Below are positions 11,654 through 23,877 of a stretch of DNA of 64,000 nt, in pieces. The stretch is from Conchocele bisecta (Eukaryota > Mollusca > Bivalvia > Lucinida > Thyasiridae). Made by a program: the position numbers and the translations under genes. Every line of letters starts with the position of its first letter. Within the stretch, counting starts at the first letter, position 1. The stretch covers positions 22,075,919 to 22,139,918 of the forward strand of contig CM055279.1 in NCBI GenBank assembly GCA_029237695.1, written 5' to 3'. The notes under the pieces are model-generated. The model was not told the origin of the DNA. It saw only the letters and a program-made list of their open reading frames with translations, and searched no databases.

Positions 11654-12109
11654 CGTTGTTGATCCTGTCTGACATTGGATATGGAACATTTCAAATCACC
11701 GACATCAGTGTAAGATCTATACATGGTGATCCGGAGCTGCATTAATTGTACCCCCCCCCCCCTCGGCATACGAAGTATGTCGATGGTTATATAGTTTTCA
11801 TAATTCCGCCCGCTCTTCCGTCCGTCCGTCCGTCCGTTTGTCCACTCATGGAAATACCACAAATCCCCACTTCTCCAGTGAGACAGCCATTGAATAATTT
11901 ATAGAAGCAATCTATATGCCGACATTCTGCATGTAACACTCACTAATTGATTAATGTGCACGATTTACATAGTTTACTTGCAATTGAAGCCTGGATCAGC
12001 TAAATGCCAGATACAATGGCACTGACATTAATCATACACGTCCATGTAATGGTTTGGTGGCAGGTGAGAGAATGCAATCGGTAATTTAACAATCGGGGTT
12101 CATCCTTAA
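11654..12109. other. No gene recognised
   Basis: Contains a C10 run (about 11752) and a (CCGT)n run (about 11818-11837), otherwise unremarkable. Confidence 0.35.
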
Positions 12110-12594
12110 TACCTTTCACCCCTAAGTAACTGAATGGGCTGCGATATGTTAATTTTGCAACCAATCCAATCATCGCAAAATGATTTTCAGACCATTCCAT
12201 TTATAAAAAGGGGGTATTTGTTGTTCTCAAAAATATGAAAATTACTTTCAAACAGTGCAGATCCTGATGAGACGGCTCGTTACGAGCCGGCTCATCTGGA
12301 TCTGCACTGTTTGCATAAACCGATATAGCGGGCTTTCGGTTAATGTAATTCCAACTGGGGACCTAGGGACCGTTACACTAAACTTCGTACGACTAAAATG
12401 TTCGTGTAAGTGCTAAATTATGATACATGTAGTCTGTAGATTTCACAATAACGTAAACAAGTATTGGATTTACATTTAATGCCTATGCTGTCCATGCTCA
12501 ATAAATGTAAATCCATCAAGTGACATTTACAGTCTATTCTAAATCTGCACTTTTGAACATTTTAGTCGTACTAAGTTTAGTGAAAAGGCCCCCC
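12110..12594 (+). mobile_element. Composite of MITE B (12110-12345) and MITE A (12367-12594)
   Basis: B keeps its 55 bp GCAGATCC...GGATCTGC hairpin. A has diverged in the central hairpin, with part of the GCATAGGCTGCATATGC core lost. The joining segment matches the inverted composite at 10677-11000. Confidence 0.6.
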
Positions 12595-12774
12595 TGGTTT
12601 GGCCCTCACATACGTCTTTGGCATTTTGTATGTGACAGTTGAATCTGGTTATATCCCTAATGTGAGTATTACGATTATTTGTAATCCTATTTAGGGGGAA
12701 GGGCCAAGTGACCTTGGTGTGGTATGGACATGGCACCAGGCCAGGTTATTCTAATTTCATGGCTGAACATATTT

Positions 12775-12925
12775 GTTCTCGATGGCAATATTCCGTTCTG
12801 ATTTTGGGATCCCCCCCACCCCCGATGCAGCAGGTTAAAACGGGATCGAACCCGTTTGCCCTGCTTTACACATGACCTTAGCTGTTGATATGCCGTTAAA
12901 CGCCAATAAACAAGCAGACAAACAT
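12775..12925 (+). mobile_element. SINE-like sequence with tRNA-type box and CAATAAACAAGCA tail
   Basis: GGGATCGAACCC (about 12841-12852) resembles a diverged pol III B box. It is followed by GATATGCCGTTAAACGCC and an AATAAACAAGCA tail. This tail style is familiar from mollusc SINEs (recollection, not checked). No A box was found upstream with confidence. Confidence 0.4.
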
Positions 12926-13029
12926 ACATGTAATACATTCAATCCAATATCACACGAACAACTTAACCAACCAAATGTCTTTAGTAACATTTAAGACATA
13001 CATAATCAATTATGAGAGATACAAAATGT

Positions 13030-13136
13030 ATGGAAAAGCCAAACGGGATGTGCTCGGTAGAGCCTCGCCCATCCCGTTTCCTAAGCCTTGCCAGATATTT
13101 TTTCCCATTCACGGCACTAACCTACTATTGTCTATA
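13030..13136. mobile_element. MITE family D fragment
   Basis: Only the foldback half is present: AAACGGGATGTGCTCGG...CATCCCGTTTCCTAAGCC, then the CACGGCACTAACCTACTATT end. Confidence 0.65.
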
Positions 13137-13344
13137 ACGTTGAACGCGGCTAAATATTCCGCAGCATTTCCAAATATTATACAACTTTCAGCGAAAACCT
13201 GTATATTGTTCAAAGTTAGCCCTTGCGAAATCCTGAAACAATGAGAGATTTCTATCGTGATAGGATTCCCGTCCAAAACTGTCGTCACCACCGGACATGT
13301 CCGGGGTGTCCGGTTTAGAGAGATTCTACTGTATTTCATTCATA

Positions 13345-13781
13345 ACTACTGTCTGTTTCACATTTTGCTGCCGACGATCATTTGGCCATTAAACACATTG
13401 AATCTAAAAAATATTTAAAAGTAAGTACTTTTTCATCAATAACACTTTATTTGATGAAATGCCATCACATATTGATTTTATTGCGAAAAAACGATTTTCC
13501 TATGGGAATTTAACATGGGAAGTAAATTTCCAAAACTTTTCGTTCTGAAGGATAAAACAACGAACAATTTTGGAAATTGACTCCGAAACCTGGCGAGATA
13601 GCTTGAAAATGAAGTAACTAAGAAAACAAGTTAGATTTTGAAAATCGGTCCACAAATAAAAAAAAAAAAATTAAAAATAAATTTTTAGCCTCCATGTTAA
13701 ATACTTACTTTTAAATATTTTTTAGATTTAATGTGTTTAATAGCCAAAAGTTCGTCGGCAGCAAAGCGTGGAACAGTAATC
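13345..13781. mobile_element. Foldback family O, copy 1
   Basis: The ends CACATTTTGCTGCCGACGATC and an inverse (TTCGTCGGCAGCAAA) face each other, followed inward by TTAAAAGTAAGTACTTTTTC and its partner. A poly-A patch is at about 13660-13680. A second copy is at 20566-21066. A half copy of palindrome J (about 13285-13335) abuts it on the left. Confidence 0.6.
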
Positions 13782-13798
13782 GATAACATATTCAGATA

Positions 13799-13905
13799 CA
13801 GGGATGGGCCGTGGCCTAGAGGTACATGTATGGCATTGGACTTCAATACTGGTGGCTCGGAGTTTAATCCTCACCCTAGGCGTGAAACATACTAACATAA
13901 TACTA
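13799..13905 (+). mobile_element. tRNA-like SINE head or tRNA pseudogene
   Basis: GGGCCGTGGCCTAGAGGTAC resembles a tRNA 5' region with A box, and GGCTCGGAGTTTAATCCTC resembles a B box about 50 bp later. The cloverleaf is too diverged for a functional tRNA. No poly-A or target duplication was identified. Confidence 0.4.
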
Positions 13906-14093
13906 AGATTGGAATACTTTTCACACATTTGGAGAATCTAACAGTAAAGGATGTTCAATTTTAATAAGAAAAGATATTCAATTCACCGTTATATCAGAGC
14001 TGTATAACACTAACGGTAGATACATAATATTAAATATACAATACATACAATACAATACATTTTATTCACTCTAAGCCACATGCGTGACACACG

Positions 14094-14262
14094 AGGTATA
14101 CTATAGGAATGAATGGCATTTTTGTGGAATTTATCAGGGTATAAACTTGGAAAAGTCGCGGGAATACTGGACGAAGGCCGGAAGGCCTCGTCCAGTATTC
14201 CCGCGACTTTTCCAAGTTTATATCCCCGATAAATTCAACAAAAAGGCCATTCATTCCTTATA
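14094..14262. mobile_element. Hairpin MITE family F, copy 1
   Basis: A near-perfect hairpin of about 165 bp: TATAGGAATGAATGGC... and AACTTGGAAAAGTCGCGGG are mirrored after the centre GGCCGGAAGGCC. Other copies are at 25736, 28437 and 61155. Confidence 0.75.
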
Positions 14263-14371
14263 ATTCCAGCATTTGAAATAAATTCATCAAGAAAATGTGT
14301 TTATTTTCCGTTTTCTTAAGAATTATTTTAACTGCGCCTGACGGTTACGGAAAGTAGTTCGGCATGGGAGT

Positions 14372-14554
14372 TTACTGGGATATAAATTGTGGAACTTCAT
14401 CAGTCCATCTACCAGTTTCGACCGCCAGTCTATGATTTAAAGTTCGAAATCTGGTCAATGTTTTTCTTAACCTTTCCGTGAGATTAATTAAATATGTTTC
14501 TAATCCAAACTCTGTTTTAAAGATTCTATACGTAATTCCACGTGATAGAAGCAC
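14372..14554 (-). pseudogene. Possible LINE C-terminal fragment
   Basis: A 60-codon open frame has the stretch LRKTLTRFRTLNHRLAVETGRW, which resembles a motif I associate with the C-terminal region of some LINE reverse transcriptases. It runs opposite to the LINE beginning at about 14560 and has no RT core, so it would be a separate truncated insertion. The identification is weak. Confidence 0.3.
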
Positions 14555-14559
14555 TTGAT

Positions 14560-17500
14560 AACACGTTTACATTATTAAATATATACTCTCCTAATGAAAA
14601 GACAACTAGGAATTATTAGTTTAAATCGCTAACTAGCATTTTAAGTGATAATGCACAGGGTATTAAAATAGTTGGTGGTGATTTTAACGATACTCTAAAT
14701 AAAACGGATAGTGTTTTTAAAACGTTACCGTCAAGAAAAATTAAAATGCCTGTTGAGAACCTCAGTAAATTTATTAAATTTCATAATCTTGCTGACGTTT
14801 GGAAAAAGTTCCATAATGTCAAATCCCAGTTCACCTGGCGTAGAAAGAACAGTATACAAAAAAGTAGAATAGATTATTGGTTAATTGATGGAAATTTGAT
14901 ACCACTAATACACTCAACTGACATTAGACCCGCACTCATTCAATGTACCGACCATATGGCAATTTCTTTAAAACTTAAGATTCCAAATAATAGAGGACCA
15001 AGCTTCTAGAAATTAAATACGTCACATTTGACAGATAGTGATTACATTAACAAAATAAGTAGTTCTATTGATTCTATAATCTCTTTAGATATAGCCAGTT
15101 ACAGAACAAAATGGGACATATGTAAATACGAAATCCGAGAACAGTCAATACAATTTGCAAAATCAAAATCGCGAGATCGAAATAACGGACTCCATGACCT
15201 GGAAAAAAAACTGCAGAAGTTATATTCCATCACACAATCGGACCACACAGATACAATAAAACTACAAATTAATGTACTGGAAAAGGAAATAGAAGAAATA
15301 TATAATTTAAAGACATTTGGAGCTCAAATACGTTCTCGAGTACAATTTTTGGAAGAGGGTGAACATAATTCAAAATATTTCCTTAGTCTAGAAAAATCAA
15401 GACCGAATAAAAAAGTAATTACTTCCTTGTCAGTTAATAATAAACGAGTCAGCTCAACTGAAGATATATTAAACGAAGAAGCAAAATTCTATGAAACTCT
15501 TTACACATGAAGAATACAGAACTGGATCCACACTTTTATATCGACTCAGTTGATTTAGAAAACAAACTTAACGAGACATCTGCAAACAGCTGCGAACGAA
15601 TAATAACAATTGAAGAATGAAAAATCGCAATTAATGAAATGAAACTGAATAAAAGCCCTGGACTTGATGGCTTGCCAGTTGAATTTTATTTAAAATTTTG
15701 GCATAAGATTGGATATGCAATCGCATCATCATTAAATGAAGGATTTCATAAAGGAGAATTGTCTTGTACTCAAAAACAAAGTGTCTTATCGTTACTATAT
15801 AAAAAAGGAAATCAAGAAAATATTGAAAATTGGAGACCAATATCTCTCTTAAATGTTGACTACAAAATAGCTGCAAAAGTTTTATCAAAACGTTTACAAA
15901 AAGTAATAACAGATATCATCAGTTTAGATCAACAAGGATATATTACAAATAGATACATCGGAAATAATATAAGAAAAATTCAAGATATAATTGATTATAC
16001 AGACATACTAGATTTAGATGCAAACATATTATTTCTAGACTTCAGGAAAGCATTCGATACAGTAGAATGGGATTTTATGTTCAATGTGCTTAATAAATTC
16101 GGATTTAAAACAACGTTTATACGATGGGTAAATGTGTTATATAGCAATATATCAGCAAGGATCATAAACAACGGCTGGAAATCACAGAGTTTTAATCTAT
16201 CCCGCGGAGTCAGACAAGGTTGTCCCCTGTCTGCACTTTTGTTCATAATTGTAGCTGAAATTTTAGCTATACAAGTTAGAAATAATGGCAGCACAAATGG
16301 TATTTCGGTGAAAACGAACACTACGAGTAAACAAATAAAAATCACCCAGTTAGCTGACGATACAACGCTTTTCTTAAAAATTCAAAAGACGTAGAACATG
16401 CCATAAAAACGGTTAATGAATTTGGGAAATTTTCTGGGTTAAAATTAAACAAAGATGAAACGATAGGTCTTTGGGTAGGAAAATCTAAACATAACATGCA
16501 TAAAACCGTTTTCGATATAGCATTCACAAATACCACTGTTAAAGCTCTAGGTGTACACTTCGTTAACAATAAAGAAGAGTGCGAGCTTCTCTATTGGAAT
16601 GATAAGATAAAACAATGTGAGCAAATGATTACCTCTTGGAGTAAAAGGAAACTAACATTTTACGGTAAAATATTAGTAATAAAATCGTTACTTTTATCTA
16701 AACTGACGTACCTGATACAAAGTATTTTTTACACCAAAGTCCATTATCAGTAAACTAAATTCACTTGTTTACAAGTTCTTATGGAATGGCAAAAAAGACA
16801 AAATTAAACGTTCAATCGTCATAAGGAAAAAACTTGAGGGCGGCTTAGAAATGACTGACATTGATACTTACGCAAATAATATGGAATTAAAGTGGATAAA
16901 ATCATTGAAAATTATAGACAATGCCAACTGGAAAATTATACCAGCATTTTTCCTTAACCAATATAGTAAAAACTTTCTTATATTTAACATGAATCTAGAC
17001 ACATTGAACTCTCTTCCGAACGTACATAATAGCATACCCGGATTCTACAAACAACTTATTGAAATATATGTCCACCTTCGCATGGCATTGCATACTGAAA
17101 AACCGAAGCGCTTCCACGATATTCGAAAGCAAATTATTTGGGGTAACAAATATATTAAACATAAAGGTAAGACTCTAGTTTTTAAACATTGGATAGAAGC
17201 AGATTTGATTTTCGTAATTGATATACTTTCTAATACAGGACAAATTGATAATACAAATATACTCTTACGATTGAAAAAGAAACACTGGCAACTGGATATC
17301 AGAAATCAGCTTAATTACACAGTCAATTCCAAGAACTTGGAAGACTACTGTAATGACCACTGATTCAATTAGAACAAACATTAAAACAAGCCTATCTATG
17401 AGTCACATACATAACAAGCCCTTTGAAAACATAACAAACAAAGACATGTATAATATATTATTGAAAGAAAAAGTTGAAAAACCATATATTCATAAATTCT

Positions 17501-18072
17501 GGGAGAATTCCTTTAACCGCAAACTACCAAGGAGATCATTTTATTTTGTATTAAATAATATATTAATTGACAACAACGTCAAACAATTTAAGTACGAAGC
17601 TATTCACAGAATACTAGCAACACATGATAATCTGTTTACATGGAAAATATCAAATAGTCCAAATTGTAAATACTGTAATGGAAAAGAAACATATGATCAT
17701 TTTTTCATTACATGTAAATATTTAAATGAATTTTGGACACAAATATCAGATGTTTTCAGCAAAATCGGCATTAGCAAATCTTTCCAGTCACTAGAATTTC
17801 TAATCATAGGAAATAAAGTTCAACTTAAAGAATATGAATTTATGAATATCATCCTTAGCCAAATAGCATACTGTATTTATAAATCACATTTTATTGATGA
17901 TAAAATGTTGCAAGGATCGAATATGTTAAAAATGATGTATTACGATTTACTGATTGTCTCAAAAGTCATGGAGAATCGTTCACAAAAATATGATACATTC
18001 AATAAATTCTTAAATAATTTGAAAGAGTTACTGCATGTAATGATCAACACATACCCTGCCGCATACATGTAA
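14560..18072 (+). pseudogene. Tx1/L1-type LINE ORF2 (endonuclease-reverse transcriptase), 5'-truncated and frameshifted
   Basis: Fragments in order: the C-terminal half of an APE-type endonuclease (GGDFN at about 14673-14687; SRIDYWLI and DHMAISLKL near 14860-14990); a helical linker with the FLEEGEHNSKYF motif (about 15346-15381); a reverse transcriptase core at 15639-16394 with NKSPGLDG, LDFRKAFDTVEW, GVRQGCPLSALLF and LADDTTLF, the ADD being the catalytic pair; a thumb region (16390-17363); and a C-terminal CX2C...H...C knuckle, CKYCNGKETYDHFFITC (about 17668-17718). In-frame stops occur near 15007 and 15616, and frame changes near 15508, 16385, 16750 and 17355, so it is dead. The N-terminal endonuclease is missing, as expected for target-primed 5' truncation. 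In life it would copy its own RNA into chromosomal DNA. Confidence 0.85.
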
Positions 18073-19502
18073 TATATCCTATAATAAACTACTAACATTA
18101 CAATTAAGTATGCTAGCTATAAGTATAGGACACTAAATAATATCCGCCTAGCCCAAGCAAGCCCGACCGAGGTCTGTATTGCTGTTCCTCAGATCGGTAA
18201 TAACATATACTTGTAAATATATTAACTGTTTTCTGTCTGTCAAAACATAGTCTCATATCTGATAGAAGTGACTCTTGAGATAATATACACATATTATTAA
18301 ACAGTCTGATCTGAATCCACACTGTTCATCATATTATTATTGTTGTGTAAACATTTATAACCCAATACTATATGTACATATATAACAATACTAGTAAATA
18401 CTATATGTACAGTGTAACCCCTCTAAACCGGACACTTGGAAAAGAAGGGATATTTAATTTACATGTTCTTTTGCTGTTATGTATCTCTGATTACAATGAA
18501 GTTTCATGACAGCAAAGCACTAGAATGTGCCATAAAGCACTAACATGTCTGATTTAAAGTGGAACATCCCAATGTGTCTGAGTTTGGAGAGTTTCCACTG
18601 AACGTGTACATTTACAACATAAATATCTTTGAATGAGCATAAGAATACACATATAAAATACCCAATTTTACTTCGAACAGACAGCTTATATCTGCAGTCT
18701 GTCCACAGTTCAATCGTTTATATCTCTGCAAAAACAATAAATCCCGACATCTATTCAACTAAATGTGAAACAATCAGCGTGGACTCCGATCCAGCACGCA
18801 CATCCGTGCGATCGAATTCTGAGTCCACACAGCTTGTCATTATAATATTAACTGAATCAGAATATTTTGCAAATTAACATCGAAAGCCTTTTGAATTTGA
18901 CAATAATTGTATGTACCGTATTGTGAGATCCAATAGTGTGAATCCTACCACATCGGATATAACCACGGTCTGATCGGCTCCACACTGTAGGTCGCTGACT
19001 TTGTTATACATGTTTGTTATTTATAGATACAAAATATATATATATACATGTATATATATATAAATAAACGGGTTGTTCACTGACAATTAAAAAAAAAAAC
19101 AAAAAAAAAAACATAATACATGTACGAGATGCGTCATATAGTTCTCGGAATATCTCGGAAGTTTAATATACCTGCCACATCGTTTATCTTGTTATGACAT
19201 CTACAGCTGGTCAAATTGAATTGATTTGAAAACAAGAACATACGTTGCGATAATCCGTTCGTACGTAATGTGTAACGATAGCAACGAAATGACGTCATTA
19301 CGGAGCAGTTGAAAAATCCAAGGTTTCATGAAATACCTGTGCTTCGATGTTCATAGTGGTGTCGAGTATATGGTGCATTCCGATATCGTGGACAAATATT
19401 GCCACATGTCTATTATACATGAATGTAGAAATATGTACGTGTTTTTAATCCAGGACGAATAACACCACGTGTTGAGTGGCATTATAATATACGAACACAA
19501 CA
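18073..19502. other. No gene recognised; may include LINE 3' UTR
   Basis: AT-rich. Contains a (TA)n patch at about 19027-19063 and an A-run at 19088-19111. The first few hundred bases may be the LINE 3' UTR, but no poly-A tail marks its end. Confidence 0.4.
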
Positions 19503-19733
19503 GGGGCCCGTTTCACTAAACTTCGTACGACTAAAATGTTCGTAAGTGCAAAATTATGGTATTATGGTTTTCTTGTTAACAATTATTGGATTTACATTTA
19601 TTGAGCATAGGCGGCATACATTGTATGTAGCCTATGCTTAATACATGTAAATCCATCAATTGAGATTTCCAGACGACCCTATATTGCACTTACGAACATT
19701 TTAGTCGTACGAAGTTTAGTGAAACGGACCCCA
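19503..19733. mobile_element. MITE family A copy
   Basis: Good copy with GGGGCCCGTTTCACTAAACT and its inverse at the ends. The central hairpin is partly altered (GCATAGGCGGCATACATTG). Confidence 0.75.
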
Positions 19734-20299
19734 GGTAACCAACAATGCGCTAAATGTAGCAACTATGTAAGAGGCAATCCATCGAAATTAGATCATGGGC
19801 TGACAATACTTTTATCACATGGAATCATTGTTATACCGTGTTTCAACCCATTTCATAAATGTGTTATGACACACGTGTAATAACACATGGAGCGCATTTG
19901 ATTGGCTGGCCGTACCACCCTACATGTACTTACGTATTCGTATTCTGCGCCAACGTCATGTCAAAATAGAGACGTTCCAAATGACATCTGCAATGGCGCG
20001 ACAAAGCAATGCTTTGTTGACGTTGACGTCATCATGTTTTAAACGTCATTACAAGCGTCCGTGACTCAGTCAAATTACTACAGTTGTCAGAATGACCACC
20101 CGTTTGGTAGTATGAAGTGTTAACAAAGAACTGGAACCTGTAATATGGCATATATATAATACCTTTATTGTTAGGATTAAAACAAATGTATGTGGAGATT
20201 TTTTCAACTAGATGCGAAAAGAGGCAATGACGTCTGCTCAATGAATGTGTTGGATATCTCCAAGTTTTCTGCTCTTGGAAGTTGAAGTCATGTGATAAA

Positions 20300-20465
20300 C
20301 AGAATCTCAAACTCGTTTCCCTTTGCTATGAGATTTATGAAACTCGTTCGAAATTGTATGCATCTCGTCAGATCCTCGGTACTTAAATTGATAAATTATG
20401 CGTGACTCGTTTCATAAATCTTATATCAAATGGAAACTCGTTTGAGACCCTCCGTACATTAATTA
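20300..20465. repeat. Inverted repeat around AAACTCGTTT
   Basis: CTCAAACTCGTTTCC (about 20306) and GGAAACTCGTTTGAG (about 20429) face each other, as do GATTTATGAAACTCGTT and AAACTCGTTTCATAAATC inside them, so this is a small foldback element. Confidence 0.55.
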
Positions 20466-20565
20466 ATTACGTAACATTAGACGACGTCAAGCCTCTTCGT
20501 GCTGATACATTACTGTGAATCACATCAAACTTAAAACGCAATGCTTACAATAAAGACTGATGTAT

Positions 20566-21066
20566 TACTGTCTGTTCCACGTTTTGCTGCCGACGAACAT
20601 TTGGCTATTAAACACATGAAATCTAAAAACTATTTAAAAGTAAGTACTTTTTCATCAATAACAAAAAAGTCACCCTCCCCAAAAAATTTGATTTGATGAA
20701 ATTCCATCAAATATTGATTTTATTGTGATAAAACGATTTTCCTCCATGGGGAGTAAATTTCCAAAACTTTTCGTTTTTTGATCTTGAAAATGATGTAATT
20801 AAGAAACAAAAGTTAGATTTTGACAATCGGTCCACAAATAAAAAATATGTTTAAAAAAAATCTATGTTTAGCCCCCGTGTTAAATTACCATAGGAAAATA
20901 GTTTTTTCGCAATAAAATCAATATTTGATGGAATTTCATCAAATAATTTTTTTTGGGGAGGGAGACTTTTTTGTCATTGATGAAAAAGTACTTACTTTTC
21001 AATATTTGTATATTTAATGTGTTTAATAGTCAAAAGTTCGTCGGCAGCAAAACCTGGAACAGACAG
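20566..21066. mobile_element. Foldback family O, copy 2
   Basis: Arms start at CTGTCTGTTCCACGTTTTGCTGCCGACGAAC and the inverse GTTCGTCGGCAGCAAAACCTGGAACAGACAG. Inner arms carry AAGTAAGTACTTTTTCATCAATAAC and ATTTGATGGAATTTCATCAAAT. Confidence 0.7.
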
Positions 21067-21182
21067 TAGTCCTGTACAGACACTGATGTACAGTAGATGT
21101 GTACGTACGTGAAGCTACAAAATCCCGGAGACAAAATCCGCCAGATCCATGTACATATAACTGGTAACATCAACATAGCCGG

Positions 21183-21290
21183 TGCGTCGATACTACACCG
21201 CACCGCAATAACACGATCGACTGTATCGTTTGAACAATCGTAACATTTAGTTGCGGAGCTTGCAATAATCAACACCATCGTAGCTATCAC
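21183..21290 (-). CDS. Candidate signal-peptide exon with CYDC (three-finger/Ly6-like?), speculative
   Basis: The minus frame starts MIATMVLIIASSATKCYDCSN: a hydrophobic leader of about 12-15 residues, then a small-residue SSA site and CYDC. This resembles the first exon of secreted three-finger (Ly6/uPAR) proteins. The open frame continues into unrelated repeat sequence after about 36 codons, so a splice donor would be required (a GT occurs near the codons for VIAVRC). No partner exons were recognised. It could be chance. Confidence 0.2.
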
Positions 21291-21404
21291 ATTCAGAATT
21301 GCCTCAGATTGCGTTCTGTGAATGTTCCTCTTGTCGCATTTTACGACAAAATAAGTCGCGAAAGGTGGAAAACTCGTGGAACACCGTCAACGACTACAGA
21401 AGTG

Positions 21405-21672
21405 CTATTTATCCCGTCAAGACAGTGCATATGTGCCGTGAAACACGGTGCCGTGAAACATTTTTGATATCCAGTCAATACAATTTTTGCATTTTACAGC
21501 CATTTGTCGGTGTTGACGGGATAAATAGAATAGTAGGTTAGTGCCGTGAATGGGAAAAAATATCTGGCGCGGCACGGAAATGGGATGTGCTCGGCAGAGC
21601 CTCGCACATCCCGTTTCCTGAGCCTTGCCAGATATGTTTTCCCATTCACGGCACTAACCTACTATTCTCTAT
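21405..21672. mobile_element. MITE family D copy
   Basis: Starts TATTTATCCCGTCAAGAC and ends CTACTATTCTCTATC. Internal markers GTGCCGTGAAACA and the CGGCACGGAAATGGGATG foldback are present. Confidence 0.75.
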
Positions 21673-22130
21673 CTATTTTCCTTATTTCTGAACCAAAGCA
21701 TATGTTGTGACCACTCATTTGAACCGTCTCGGCGAGACGGTTCAAATGAGTGGTCACAACATATACTTCTGATGAGAAATAAAGAAATTATTCAGCCTTG
21801 CCGGATATTTTTTCCCATTCACGGCACTAACCTACTATAGAGAATTGTAGGTTAGTGTCGTGAATGGGAAAACATATCCGGCAAGGCTGAATAATTTCTT
21901 TATTTCTCATCAGAAGTATATGTTGTGACCACTCATTTGAACCGTCTCGCCGAGACGGTTCAAATGAGTGTCACAACATATACTTTGGTTCAGAAACAAG
22001 GAAAATAGATAGAGAATAGTAGGTTAGTGTCGTGAATGGGAAAAATATCTGGCAAGGCTGAATAATTAGGTGGTATTGACAGGATATGAAAAATGTTTCA
22101 CGGCACATACGCACTGTGTTGACGGGATAA
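21673..22130. mobile_element. Large nested palindrome of family D ends
   Basis: The stretch of about 335 bp from ATTTTCCTTATTTCTGAACC (about 21675) to its inverse GGTTCAGAAACAAGGAAAAT (about 22006) is an almost perfect inverted repeat centred near 21840. Each arm carries its own 60 bp perfect hairpin (TTGTGACCACTCATTTGAACC / GGTTCAAATGAGTGGTCACAA). The right part (22010-22130) is a further family D end. Confidence 0.75.
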
Positions 22131-22516
22131 AACACATGAAATGTACGGCATTCTACATGTAACAAATGTAGAGCCTGATAATTATGCATGAAGCCATAGT
22201 GCGCTGCTGATAAATTGTGTAATAAAACCGAAATCAGCTCTGTAATGACAATGTGTCAGCGTTTTCGCCGATATTGATTTCGAAATGCAGTCATATCGAT
22301 ATCTGACAACAATAATCACAGCATTTGCGTCTATTAGACGCCATTTACGAAAACAAAAACGGTTACTGTAGTATTATTTTCTGAATGAATATGGGTAAAC
22401 ATGGTAAACAGCGGCAATGCGATAAAAAATGGGCAATTAAACCGCTACAAAAAACACGTCAGTAAAGTTTCAACGTATATATGCTGTGCTTATGTAATAA
22501 TTAAAATGGAATATTT

Positions 22517-22722
22517 TGTTAGGACTTAGTATCTCATAATTAGGACTTAATATCTCCTAATTAGGACGTATTATCTCCTAATTAGGAGTTCGTATCTCGT
22601 AGTTAGGAGACAGTATCTCCTAATTCGGAGATAAAACATGTTTTAGCATTAACACATATAATAAGTCCTTATTAGGAGATAGTAAGTCCTAATTAGGAGA
22701 TACTAAGTCCTAATTACGCAAT
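22517..22722. mobile_element. Family C CTAATTAG array
   Basis: About nine units around CTCCTAATTAGGA, with GACTTAGTATCTCATAATTAG-type variants and an internal reversal of direction near 22640. The flanking GGAAGCGTCC ends are absent. Confidence 0.65.
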
Positions 22723-23086
22723 ACCTCATGATAAACACATGCCAAGCTGTCAAGAAACAACTATAAACCGGCTGCAGCTACAAGGCCGGCGTCATCGTCG
22801 GCGGTACCGTTACTTTGTCTGATGGTATGTACAGGTTTTCGAATCAAACTCACTCGCGTAGTTGCTGAGATGTGTATTCATAACAAATGTAGGCATAAAA
22901 CTCGCAAAACTAGCAGGCGCCAGTGAGGTGCTTCAGCCACCGTGATAATGTACAGTCGAACACAGATACAAGTGAGTTGTGCTTAATTTTGCTATGCTTC
23001 GTTGCCATTTGTCTCCGAGGATAATGTCAGTTCACGATCGAAAAGCACCCATGCGTGTCTTGAAGTAGTTTCACAGCAAGTTTCAC

Positions 23087-23156
23087 AGTGGAACCTCTCT
23101 AAACCGAATACCCTGTGGACATCCCAGGGTGTCCGGTTTAGAGTGGTTCTACTGTA
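23087..23156. mobile_element. Palindromic MITE family J
   Basis: Hairpin CAGTGGAACCTCTCTAAACC / GGTTTAGAGTGGTTCTACTG with a GGACATCCCAGGGTGTCC centre. Confidence 0.7.
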
Positions 23157-23353
23157 CAATACAATTGTTTGTATAATAGATACCAATTTTCAGGCACGAT
23201 TATGTGTTTGCATGGTTCTAATATGTGTAAAAGGAAACCCGATTCTCTATTGAATCTTCAATAGAACAGAATGGTCTGGAATCAATGGCATTAACGGCGG
23301 TCGCTGGAGAGAAGGGACCTTACGGTGTGGGCAAAATAGGTACCCATTATTAA

Positions 23354-23844
23354 AGGTACATACCCACTCAGTAGGCACAAATTGTTCTTGATATCAGAGA
23401 CATCATCTAAGACATTTTCAGGCACAATTCACCATTACCCCACGTATGTATTGGCATTGTTATACATTTTATATCAGATTTAAATTTCCACACTGAAATC
23501 AGGGGCGATAACCGTGTTTCCTTAAAATGTTAACGAACATTACTATTTATTATCTGTATTTTTGTTTGATGTGAAATGATCATACTTTATAATCTGTCGA
23601 AAATATTATTTGTTCAGGTGATGCATTTAATTAGTATATATAATTAAAAAATATCATGCCTCATTTGCGTATGAAAATAGCCGACTGATACTACCGCGCG
23701 TCACTATCAGTAAAATAATTATTTCTAAATGATTATATCTGTGTAGCGGGCACTCGTAAATTAACTGGTGAAAGAATGACACAATTACACACGTATTTAA
23801 TTCCTACAAAGAACAGTTTGTGCCTACGGAGTGGGCATGGACCT
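23354..23844. mobile_element. piggyBac-like MITE family E, full copy (491 bp)
   Basis: TTAA at 23350-23353 and 23845-23848. The ends are AGGTACATACCCACTCAGTAG and a slightly diverged inverse, and the length matches the copy at 8159. Confidence 0.8.
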
Positions 23845-23877
23845 TTAAGTTACATAACTCCGCACTCTCGTTAGAAT

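Noticed and set aside
14560..18072. Retrovirus or LTR retrotransposon as source of the reverse transcriptase
   Set aside because: No LTRs, protease or RNase H-integrase order; the endonuclease and CX2C...H...C tail place it with Tx1/L1-type LINEs.
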